Shown here: positions 1 through 5,551 of the stretch, piece after piece | Layout of the letters: the number at the start of each line of letters is the position of its first letter | Position numbering within the stretch: the first letter of the stretch is position 1 | Program-made: the position numbers and the translations under genes | Assembly (NCBI GenBank): GCA_002478505.1 | Contig: DLOP01000103.1 | Span: 1 to 5,551 of the forward strand | DNA: 5,551 nucleotides | Source of the DNA: Lachnospiraceae bacterium UBA7481 | Lineage (GTDB): Bacteria; Bacillota; Clostridia; Lachnospirales; Lachnospiraceae | Direction: 5' to 3' | The notes under the pieces: model-generated | Seen by the model: only the letters and a program-made list of their open reading frames with translations | What the model was told of the DNA's origin: nothing | Database searches by the model: none

Positions 1-5
1 CTGGG

Positions 6-95
6 TTAAATTATGCCAAGGACAGTATCATGCAACCCCCTGACTGCCTGTCCAAGATATAAATAAATAGATGCCGTAAATTTTTTCTGATTCAT
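6..95 (-). CDS. doubtful small ORF, 29 codons
   Basis: An ATG at 93-95 opens a 29-codon frame that ends in TAA at 6-8. It lies downstream of the GGDEF gene on the same strand. The predicted peptide begins MNQKKFTASIYLYLGQ and shows a short hydrophobic or aromatic stretch but no motif I recognise. The purine-rich AGGAAAGG upstream sits about 12 nt from the ATG, farther than is usual, so translation initiation is not well supported. It could be a genuine small protein, the decayed start of a longer gene, or chance. I give it low confidence. Confidence 0.15.
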   Translation of the reverse strand: MNQKKFTASIYLYLGQAVRGLHDTVLGII

Positions 96-139
96 GTTGA
101 TACTATACCTTTCCTGATTTACTTTTTCTCAATACGCTT

Positions 140-1816
140 TTAACTTCTTGCATATTGATGTTTATCTAATTTCTTCAGTTCTTTTTTATTCTCATACATC
201 CTCTGATCCGCATTCTCCACCGCGGAAGAAATATCGCTTCCTCCGTCGAAGGTTTCATACCCAAGCGCTATTGCCAGCGGAAATTCAAGGGTATGGGCCT
301 GATTAAATTCCCTGATGCTCCTGTGAAACTGTTCTGCGTAGCTGTCAGCGTCAACAATGCTGTCTGTCAGGCAGACAAACTCATCCCCGCCGGTACGGTA
401 ACATTTACCCACATCGCCAAATACGTCTGCAATGATCTCCGCCCCTGCCCTGATCAGTTCGTCTCCACTCGGGTGTCCAAAAGTATCATTCACATATTTT
501 AAATTGTTGATATCAAATACAAAGATGGTAAGCGCCCTCTTTTTCAACGATTCCAGTCTTTCGTCATAGGCGGTACGGTTGCCAAGACCCGTCAGACCGT
601 CCTCATAGGCAAGATGCGCTATGATATCCGCCCTCATTCCCTTTCTTACCATAGCAACCAGATAGACAAGGCTCTTAATGCAGAGTGCAATGACGTAAAT
701 TGTAAGCGCGATTCTCGTATAATGAGAGGAATCATTGAAGCCGCCAAGATAATATCTTATAATATCCGTGACCCATGCAGCAACAAATAATATCATGCAT
801 ATTGCCAAAGGGATATCGCTTTTTGTCCGGTCAGGGTTTTTATAGCATCTGATAAAATTAGCATATACGATCAGAAGAGAACCTATCCCGATCATGGTAT
901 GCGTCAGCCACAGCGTGGTATGAAAATCATACAAACCGCTAAAATGCAAAACACAGCAGATTGTAAAATTAAGCACCATGAGAAATGCATAAAGCGGCGT
1001 CAGATATTTGTTTTTTTTATCAAGATCCGTCTTAAAATAAAGCACAAGCGGAAATGCGATCAGCATCAGCGTCATGCAGGTCAGATTATTAAAGACAGCA
1101 GCATTTTTGGATGTGAAGATCTGCAGCACATTCAATTCACACAGCGACCATAACGAGGTAAAGAATGCAAATGTACCAAGATAAAGCAGTTCTTTCGGCA
1201 GTCCCTTGACCAGCGTTGAAAAAACGATATACAACAGGACCAGAACAGCGCCGGAAGCCATCATCAATATACACAGAGTCATTTCCAACAGCCGGTCTGA
1301 TATGGCAAGACGCATCGTGCCGATCGCCTGCCCGATATATATTTCATCAATATACGCGCTGTGATGATCGTCATAGCTTGGCATAAAGCTGATCTGTATT
1401 ATCTTGGAAGCGTCTTCTCCATCAAGCGGGACGCACGCCCAGTTTGCTCCTGTCGTCTTCCCGTAGATCACCGAATAACCTTCTGAAATATTCTCCGATC
1501 TGATCTTGCCATCTACAGATACTGTATAATAACCGTTTTTGTATTGAAACCACAGACAGTCCCCCATCTGAAGACGGTCCGGCAAAACAGCATAAAATGA
1601 ATTTTGAAAATACTCAGACTCAGGATACCTCAGATCTGCTTTCTGAGTCATCACCATATCAGTATACCACTGATCGGAAAACGCGACCGGCTCTGATTTT
1701 TTTTCAGCCATAATAAATGTGAGCAAAAAGATAACCAGAGTCAGAGCAGCTCCAAACACATAAAAACTAAAACAGATCGTTGCGCTGTCTTTTTTTATAT
1801 TCGCTTTTGACTTCAT
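140..1816 (-). CDS. membrane diguanylate cyclase, extracytoplasmic sensor + 7TM + GGDEF
   Basis: Predicted diguanylate cyclase, making cyclic di-GMP from two GTP at the inner face of the membrane. With the ATG at 1814-1816 it has 558 residues. One N-terminal hydrophobic segment (about 14-37) is followed by a soluble stretch of about 130 residues (40-170), predicted outside the cell. About seven hydrophobic segments follow between 178 and 390, and then a GGDEF domain from about 404 to 550. The order resembles 7TMR-DISM receptors, but I cannot confirm the family of the outer domain. The catalytic motif GGDEF is intact at 476-480, the metal-binding aspartate is in FDINN (D435), and DGLTGLGNR opens the domain. 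No RxxD sits five residues before GGDEF, so the usual inhibitory I-site appears absent. No EAL or HD-GYP domain is present. The gene follows hisB by 53 bp with no visible terminator, so it may share that transcript, although no functional tie to histidine synthesis is evident. The ligand is unknown. Confidence 0.9.
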   Translation of the reverse strand: MKSKANIKKDSATICFSFYVFGAALTLVIFLLTFIMAEKKSEPVAFSDQWYTDMVMTQKADLRYPESEYFQNSFYAVLPDRLQMGDCLWFQYKNGYYTVSVDGKIRSENISEGYSVIYGKTTGANWACVPLDGEDASKIIQISFMPSYDDHHSAYIDEIYIGQAIGTMRLAISDRLLEMTLCILMMASGAVLVLLYIVFSTLVKGLPKELLYLGTFAFFTSLWSLCELNVLQIFTSKNAAVFNNLTCMTLMLIAFPLVLYFKTDLDKKNKYLTPLYAFLMVLNFTICCVLHFSGLYDFHTTLWLTHTMIGIGSLLIVYANFIRCYKNPDRTKSDIPLAICMILFVAAWVTDIIRYYLGGFNDSSHYTRIALTIYVIALCIKSLVYLVAMVRKGMRADIIAHLAYEDGLTGLGNRTAYDERLESLKKRALTIFVFDINNLKYVNDTFGHPSGDELIRAGAEIIADVFGDVGKCYRTGGDEFVCLTDSIVDADSYAEQFHRSIREFNQAHTLEFPLAIALGYETFDGGSDISSAVENADQRMYENKKELKKLDKHQYARS

Positions 1817-1823
1817 CGGCACA

Positions 1824-1829
1824 CTCCCT
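1824..1829 (-). promoter_or_regulatory. ribosome binding site deciding the GGDEF gene start
   Basis: AGGGAG on the minus strand lies 7 nt before the ATG at 1814-1816 but only 1 nt before the in-frame GTG at 1820-1822. Normal spacing therefore favours the ATG, giving 558 rather than 560 residues. Seen directly in the sequence; only the choice of start is inferred. Confidence 0.6.
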
Positions 1830-1869
1830 CTGTTTTAATCAGTTTTATCTGCTTTCTGTCGTATCTGAT

Positions 1870-2454
1870 TTATAATTTTCCTTTCGTGCTAAGAACGTCT
1901 TTTACACGCGGCTCTATAGCAGTGGCCATATCCAGCGCTTTGGCAAATGCCTTAAAACATGCCTCAATGATGTGGTGGGAATTTGTTCCTGAAATCTTTT
2001 TTATATGTATATTCATTCCGGCGGAATAGGCTACCGCATAAAAGAACTCCTGTAATAATTCCGTTTCAAAATAGCCGCAGCGTTCTGACGGTATTTCACA
2101 ATCAAGCTGCAGATACGGTCTGCCGCAGAAATCGATGGAGCAGAGAACCAGCGCATCATCCATTGGCAGGATAAAATAGCCGTATCGTGCCATGCCCTTT
2201 TTATCTCCGGATGCTTTTGCAATAACATTTCCAAGGACGATCCCGGTATCCTCTACCGTATGATGCCCGTCAACAGATAGATCCCCATTCACCGTAACAT
2301 CAAGATCAAAAAATCCGTGTCTGGCAAATCCCTCCAGCATATGATCAAAGAATCCGATCCCCGTCTTAATATTGGACTTTCCGCTGCCATCCAGATTAAT
2401 GGACATCTTGATCTCTGTTTCCTTTGTCTTACGTTCTATTTTAGCTGTTCTCAT
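1870..2454 (-). CDS. hisB: imidazoleglycerol-phosphate dehydratase (HisB)
   Basis: Dehydrates imidazole glycerol phosphate to imidazole acetol phosphate, the sixth step of histidine biosynthesis, in the cytoplasm. At 194 residues it is the monofunctional form, without the N-terminal histidinol-phosphatase domain found in E. coli HisB. The family signatures are all present: FFDHML at 35-40, DGHHTVEDTG at 62-71 and NSHHIIEACFKAFAKAL from 158. The two HH pairs belong to the manganese-binding sites of this family. The C-terminus LSTKGKL matches the usual STKG ending. The ATG at 2452-2454 has GGAGG at 2461-2465, 6 nt upstream. Only 23 bp separate it from the lipoprotein stop, so the two are almost certainly on one transcript. 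hisD lies about 2.3 kb upstream rather than adjacent. Nothing suggests loss of function. Confidence 0.97.
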   Translation of the reverse strand: MRTAKIERKTKETEIKMSINLDGSGKSNIKTGIGFFDHMLEGFARHGFFDLDVTVNGDLSVDGHHTVEDTGIVLGNVIAKASGDKKGMARYGYFILPMDDALVLCSIDFCGRPYLQLDCEIPSERCGYFETELLQEFFYAVAYSAGMNIHIKKISGTNSHHIIEACFKAFAKALDMATAIEPRVKDVLSTKGKL

Positions 2455-2477
2455 CCCTATCCTCCGTTCATTATATA

Positions 2478-3950
2478 TTAATTACCAAACAGATCCCTTG
2501 CCAGTTTCTCAAAATCCTCATCAGACCAGTCATCAACATCCATGTTATAAAAGTCTATCATCAAAAACTCCATAAAACCGCCATCAGAATAAGCAATCAG
2601 CAGATAAGTATATTCTTCATCCAGTCCTGCCCCGCTGCCGTCATCATAAGTATAAGATTCTTCCGCAAAGATTAGCTTGCTTCCATAAAACGCAGTGCCG
2701 ACCACTCTAAAGTCGCAATCATAATCCAGAAAACCCATCTCCTCATAATATTCCCTATCGGAGTCATCTGCGCTTTCTCCTCTAGCATAAGCAGCCGCAT
2801 AAGTATATATTGGTTCAAACGCCTGATTGCAGATATAGATAAATCCACCCTCCTTATGTTCTAAGAACATATCTTTCCCATCATCAGAATGTTTATCATC
2901 ATAAATCCATGGACCGCTTACGCAAACATCAACAAGTTTTTCACCCGATTCATCGCATTTGTTCAAGGTATAATATTCTTCATCCACAGATTCATTCGGA
3001 TCGTCCCCTGTGCCACCTGTGAGCAAGTCGATTACATACGAGTCATCCATCTCTACCGCATCATCTATCACATCATCCGGAACATCTACTTCCGTATCAT
3101 TGACGTCAGATAACACTACAGAAACATAAAACTTTGAAAAAGTGATCCCATCGACCATATTATCGTATTCGTCAAGCGTTTCCTTCAAGCCGATATCCTT
3201 CATCATCTGCCTTAGCATGCTGTGAAGATCTGTATCAGACATATCCATCTCAGTTTTCACCAGATGACCGGTATCCTTGGAAATGTAATAGGTAATATCT
3301 GCGGAGCAATACTTGAACCAGGAAAGCATGTCAATATCCACGCCTGTTCCTTCCATTGCATCATCAATCATGCCCTGCATCGGCTTTAAGATATCTGCCC
3401 AGTCACGGCCTTCAATCGCAGCCGTGATCACATAGCACTCCTCGTCTTCTACTTCCACAGTATCTTCAGCAAGCTCGCCATTCTCTTTCAAAACATCCTT
3501 CATCGTCTCGGTCATCTTATCAATGGTATCCTGATCCAAAAAATCATCATCCGATTCCGCCATATACCATGTGTACTCACCATCAATATATGAATAGCTC
3601 TTAACCGTTCCGTCATCTACAATCAAATATGCCTTGAATTCCGTTTCTTCATCAATGTCAAGTACTTGTATTTCCGAAGTCATCTTACCATCAATGTAGC
3701 TCGTCTGGGCGCCTTTTCCATTCATGCCGGAAACCTGCATCTCTAAATCTCCGCCAGCAGCAGCATCAAAACTCAATCCCTTTGCCGATATTGAACACTC
3801 AATATCTATATCTACCTCTGCAGTCTGGGATTCAATGTCAAACATATCATCAACAAGAGATTCCACTGTCGGTTTGGGTTTGCCGCAGCCTGTCAGCACT
3901 GTCAGCGAAAGAACTAATGCTATCGCAAGTGTCTTCAGCTTTTTTTTCAT
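2478..3950 (-). CDS. acidic two-part lipoprotein of unknown function
   Basis: A predicted membrane-anchored lipoprotein of 490 residues. MKKKLK is followed by a hydrophobic stretch and the lipobox LTGC at 19-22, so C22 should be lipidated and the rest exposed outside the cell. By hand count about 119 residues are Asp or Glu against about 34 Lys or Arg, which is strongly acidic. The N-terminal part (about 25-310) has repeated YIDG-type turns and alternating beta-like segments, reminiscent of LppX/LprG-like or DUF6612-type lipoproteins; this resemblance is an impression, not a verified match. A Gly/Asp-rich linker (about 313-323) leads to a second part (about 328-490) with aromatic beta-like segments and no recognised motif. 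There is no catalytic signature. AGGAG at 3957-3961 lies 6 nt before the ATG. The gene sits 23 bp upstream of hisB, in a position where hisD would often be found. Ligand, partner and role are unknown; calcium or another cation binding is possible from the charge but unproven. Confidence 0.88.
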   Translation of the reverse strand: MKKKLKTLAIALVLSLTVLTGCGKPKPTVESLVDDMFDIESQTAEVDIDIECSISAKGLSFDAAAGGDLEMQVSGMNGKGAQTSYIDGKMTSEIQVLDIDEETEFKAYLIVDDGTVKSYSYIDGEYTWYMAESDDDFLDQDTIDKMTETMKDVLKENGELAEDTVEVEDEECYVITAAIEGRDWADILKPMQGMIDDAMEGTGVDIDMLSWFKYCSADITYYISKDTGHLVKTEMDMSDTDLHSMLRQMMKDIGLKETLDEYDNMVDGITFSKFYVSVVLSDVNDTEVDVPDDVIDDAVEMDDSYVIDLLTGGTGDDPNESVDEEYYTLNKCDESGEKLVDVCVSGPWIYDDKHSDDGKDMFLEHKEGGFIYICNQAFEPIYTYAAAYARGESADDSDREYYEEMGFLDYDCDFRVVGTAFYGSKLIFAEESYTYDDGSGAGLDEEYTYLLIAYSDGGFMEFLMIDFYNMDVDDWSDEDFEKLARDLFGN

Positions 3951-3992
3951 CTTTTTCTCCTAAAACTGTATGGCCATTCAAACTACTCTTTT

Positions 3993-4001
3993 TTTATAAC
4001 A
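3993..4001 (-). promoter_or_regulatory. candidate extended -10 promoter for the lipoprotein
   Basis: On the minus strand TGTTATAAA matches the extended -10 form TGnTATAAT with one mismatch. It lies about 43 bp before the lipoprotein ATG. No good -35 is present at 16-18 bp; that position falls inside the outer arm of the inverted repeat. An extended -10 can work without a strong -35, but the region is AT-rich and a chance match is quite possible. Confidence 0.35.
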
Positions 4002-4007
4002 AAATCC

Positions 4008-4107
4008 AGTTTACATAACTTTTTGTTTGCACATCAATGTTCCAAAAACATCATAAATGAAATCATTTTTGGAACATTGATGTGCAAACTTCAAGTTATG
4101 TAAAACT
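4008..4107. repeat. large two-tier inverted repeat (hairpin), possible MITE-like element
   Basis: The inner arms 4025-4048 and 4066-4089 are perfect 24-bp reverse complements around a 17-nt loop (4049-4065). The loop contains a small TCAT/ATGA inverted pair. After a 3x3 internal loop (4022-4024 against 4090-4092), outer arms 4010-4021 and 4093-4104 pair over 12 bp. Two further pairs (4008-4009 with 4106-4107) follow past a single bulged A at 4105. Neither strand has a T-tract after the hairpin, so it is not a typical intrinsic terminator. No clear target-site duplication is visible at either end. The size, symmetry and intergenic position would suit a palindromic MITE-like or REP-like element, or a structured RNA leader. 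Pairing is seen directly; identity is inferred. Confidence 0.9.
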
Positions 4108-4131
4108 TCACTCCAATTTCTAATAGAATAT

Positions 4132-4160
4132 ATTATACAATGTGCCTAATAAAAAAGCAA
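4132..4160 (-). promoter_or_regulatory. candidate sigma-A-type promoter reading into the hairpin
   Basis: The minus strand has a perfect TATAAT at 4132-4137 and TTGCTT at 4155-4160, separated by 17 bp. The -35 matches TTGACA only in its first three bases. Transcription would start near 4125 and run through the entire inverted repeat before reaching the lipoprotein gene. It lies just past the acetyltransferase stop codon. The strict -10 and ideal spacing make it the best promoter candidate for the lipoprotein-hisB unit, but the surroundings are AT-rich. Confidence 0.4.
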
Positions 4161-4189
4161 GGCAAGTGCAGTACCTGATAAATCAAAAG

Positions 4190-4717
4190 TTACAGCATGA
4201 TCCAGTATCGCTGCATGATCCCGCACTCACTTAACCCAACTTCATCTATTACTTCATTTTCCAACTTGCCGCCATTTTTCACGATTGTTCGTCGTGAAGC
4301 ATCGTTGGTTTTATCACAGGTAAGCAAAATCCTTCTTTCTCCGTATTCCCTGCAAATAGACAACATTAATTTTAACATTTCACCGCCATAGCCTTTTCGA
4401 CGCTCTGATGGCAAAACACTGTAACCAATATTCCCACCATATTGCAGTAAAAAAGGCGATAAAGGGTGTCTATAATCAATCATACCCACAACCTTTTCAT
4501 CTTCCATCCGAACTCCTAAAAACACCTCTGATGGGACATAACCTTCGCCATATTTTCTTTTCAATCGACTTTCAAAATCGATCCACTCAGAAAAAGAATT
4601 GACTTCTTCAAGCCCTGCGCAGCCATGAAAACTGTCGTTATTAGAAATCATATCTTCCTTGTATTGCATGACTTGCTCCGCATATTCATGGGTCGGTCTA
4701 ACTAATTTTATATACAT
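4190..4717 (-). CDS. GNAT-family N-acetyltransferase
   Basis: Predicted cytoplasmic enzyme transferring an acetyl group from acetyl-CoA to an amine; the substrate cannot be told. The protein has 175 residues, normal for a single GNAT domain. The acetyl-CoA pyrophosphate-binding loop is RRKGYG at 106-111, preceded by the beta strand GNIGYSVLPSE (95-105). The later stretch NDASRRTIVKNGG at 138-150 matches the Asn-x-x-Ser/Ile-x-x-Asn-Gly-Gly pattern common in this superfamily. The opening RPTHEY and overall layout resemble the COG3981-type predicted acetyltransferases. The ATG at 4715-4717 has AAGGAG at 4727-4732, 9 nt upstream. It follows hisD by 54 bp and carries its own promoter candidate in that gap. 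GC is about 41% over 4201-4680, lower than the hisD lines counted (about 51%), which could point to later acquisition. It has no known role in histidine synthesis. Confidence 0.92.
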   Translation of the reverse strand: MYIKLVRPTHEYAEQVMQYKEDMISNNDSFHGCAGLEEVNSFSEWIDFESRLKRKYGEGYVPSEVFLGVRMEDEKVVGMIDYRHPLSPFLLQYGGNIGYSVLPSERRKGYGGEMLKLMLSICREYGERRILLTCDKTNDASRRTIVKNGGKLENEVIDEVGLSECGIMQRYWIML

Positions 4718-4753
4718 TTATCTGGTCTCCTTAACTTCCGATTTGCCACTCTG

Positions 4754-4762
4754 ATTATATCA
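4754..4762 (-). promoter_or_regulatory. extended -10 promoter candidate for the acetyltransferase
   Basis: TGATATAAT on the minus strand is a full match to the extended -10 consensus TGnTATAAT. It sits in the 54-bp gap after hisD, and a start near 4747 would give a leader of about 30 nt with the AAGGAG site inside it. No good -35 is found at 16-18 bp, where the hisD 3' end lies. This suggests that the acetyltransferase can be expressed apart from the histidine genes. Confidence 0.5.
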
Positions 4763-4771
4763 TGGCACAGT

Positions 4772-5551
4772 TTATCCTTCCGGAAATCGAACCTGTATGG
4801 AATTGGCATGCGCTGTCAGCCCTTCCTGCTTTGCAAAAAAGATAATGTCTTTATGCGCCTTCTCCAATGCCTCGTAAGAGTATGCGATAATACTGCTTTT
4901 CTTCATAAAGTCATCCACATTCAGCGGGGAAAAGAATCTTGCCGTTCCATTGGTTGGCAGGATATGATTGGGTCCCGCAAAATAATCCCCCAACGGTTCC
5001 GAGGAATACTGTCCCAAAAAGATCGCGCCGGCGTTCTTGATCTTTGTCATGATCTCATACGGATCTTTTGTAAGGATCTCCAGATGTTCCGAAGCAATCT
5101 CATTCGCTGCCTCGATTGCATCTTCCATGGTATCCGCCACATAGATCATTCCAAACTGATCTAAAGATTTGCGGATAATTTCAGAGCGTTCCAGTTCTTT
5201 TGCCATCCGTTCCGCTTCCTTTGACACTTTTTCGGCAAGCTCTGAGGATGTTGTGATCATAATGGCGGATGCCATCTCATCATGCTCCGCCTGGGATAAC
5301 AGGTCCGCCGCCGCATAAAGCGGATCCGCCGTCTCGTCTGCAAGCACAAGGATCTCACTGGGTCCCGCCACCGAATCAATGCTCACCTGACCAAAAACCG
5401 CTTTTTTCGCAAGGGCAACAAAGATATTGCCCGGACCGCAGATCTTATCTGCTTTGGGAATACTCTCTGTTCCATATGCCAATGCCGCGATGGCCTGCGC
5501 GCCTCCGGCCTTATAAACCTCGTCAACGCCGGCAATCTTGGCAGCCGCCAG
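4772..5551 (-). CDS. hisD: histidinol dehydrogenase (HisD), 5' end outside the window
   Basis: Oxidises L-histidinol to L-histidine in two NAD-dependent steps, the last reactions of histidine biosynthesis, in the cytoplasm. The 259 codons here are the C-terminal part, about 60% of the family's usual length near 430; the open frame continues through position 5551. In fragment numbering, the nucleotide-binding region ICGPGN is at 37-42 and the signature DSVAGPSEILVLAD at 59-72. The zinc ligands known from E. coli are matched by Q87 and H90 in LLSQAEH, D189 in GDYFAGPNH and H248 in AHANS. The catalytic pair is E155-H156 in SEHLEI. The protein ends RFPEG before TAA at 4772-4774. No active-site residue is lost in the visible part. 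hisB is not next; the acetyltransferase follows after 54 bp. No intrinsic terminator is visible after the stop, so some readthrough is likely. Confidence 0.97.
   Translation of the reverse strand: MAAAKIAGVDEVYKAGGAQAIAALAYGTESIPKADKICGPGNIFVALAKKAVFGQVSIDSVAGPSEILVLADETADPLYAAADLLSQAEHDEMASAIMITTSSELAEKVSKEAERMAKELERSEIIRKSLDQFGMIYVADTMEDAIEAANEIASEHLEILTKDPYEIMTKIKNAGAIFLGQYSSEPLGDYFAGPNHILPTNGTARFFSPLNVDDFMKKSSIIAYSYEALEKAHKDIIFFAKQEGLTAHANSIQVRFPEG

Noticed and set aside
20..53. GGACAG/CTGTCC inverted pair near the left edge as terminator of the GGDEF gene
   Set aside because: Six base pairs with a 22-nt loop and no T-tract; likely chance.
1820..1822. GTG as start codon of the GGDEF gene
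   Set aside because: The AGGGAG site would be only 1 nt away; the ATG six bases downstream has normal 7-nt spacing.
2031..2234. Minus-strand 67-codon frame inside hisB
   Set aside because: It lies in another frame of the well-supported hisB gene and has no recognisable motif.
4008..4107. Inverted repeat read as a bidirectional terminator
   Set aside because: Both flanks lack a T-tract directly after the stem on the relevant strand, and the stem is AT-rich and far longer than usual terminators.
4150..4176. Possible intrinsic terminator after the acetyltransferase: 5-bp stem (4160-4164 with 4172-4176) and a six-T run at 4151-4156 on the minus strand
   Set aside because: The stem is only five pairs, one of them G-U, and the T run starts three bases after it. 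The same bases form the spacer of the promoter candidate at 4132-4160. Too weak to call.
293..5164. Plus-strand open frames of about 60-120 codons throughout the window
   Set aside because: All overlap well-supported minus-strand genes or the AT-rich gap, show no recognisable domains, and look like frame shadows.
5480..5482. TTG as a start codon for hisD
   Set aside because: The frame stays open to the window edge with conserved HisD sequence upstream of this codon, so the gene is cut by the window rather than starting here.

Overview
The window is a low-to-mid GC segment of a Gram-positive chromosome, most likely a gut-type Clostridia/Lachnospiraceae member. This is inferred from AGGAG/GGAGG ribosome binding sites, a LTGC lipobox lipoprotein, a monofunctional HisB and a 7TM-GGDEF protein; no marker gene fixes the genus. 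All five convincing genes lie on the minus strand, so transcription runs from the right edge to the left.

In transcription order they are: the C-terminal 60% or so of hisD (histidinol dehydrogenase, running off the right edge); a GNAT-family N-acetyltransferase; a 239-bp intergenic region holding a large two-tier inverted repeat; an extremely acidic two-part lipoprotein of unknown function; hisB (imidazoleglycerol-phosphate dehydratase); and a membrane diguanylate cyclase with an extracytoplasmic sensor region. The last 139 bases hold only a doubtful 29-codon reading frame.

hisD and hisB are often adjacent in histidine operons. Here they are about 2.3 kb apart, separated by two genes with no evident role in histidine synthesis. 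The acetyltransferase is lower in GC than hisD (about 41% against 51% by partial hand count) and has its own extended -10 promoter candidate. The lipoprotein lies only 23 bp upstream of hisB, so hisB is probably read from a lipoprotein promoter, or by readthrough from hisD across the hairpin. The GGDEF gene follows hisB after about 50 bp with no visible terminator.

The most unusual feature is the inverted repeat at 4008-4107: a perfect 24-bp inner stem, a 3x3 internal loop and a 12-bp outer stem around a 17-nt loop. It is not followed by a T-tract in either direction, so it is not an ordinary terminator. A consensus -10 box just upstream could transcribe through it into the lipoprotein leader. 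It may be a MITE-like insertion or a structured leader or small RNA; the sequence alone does not decide.
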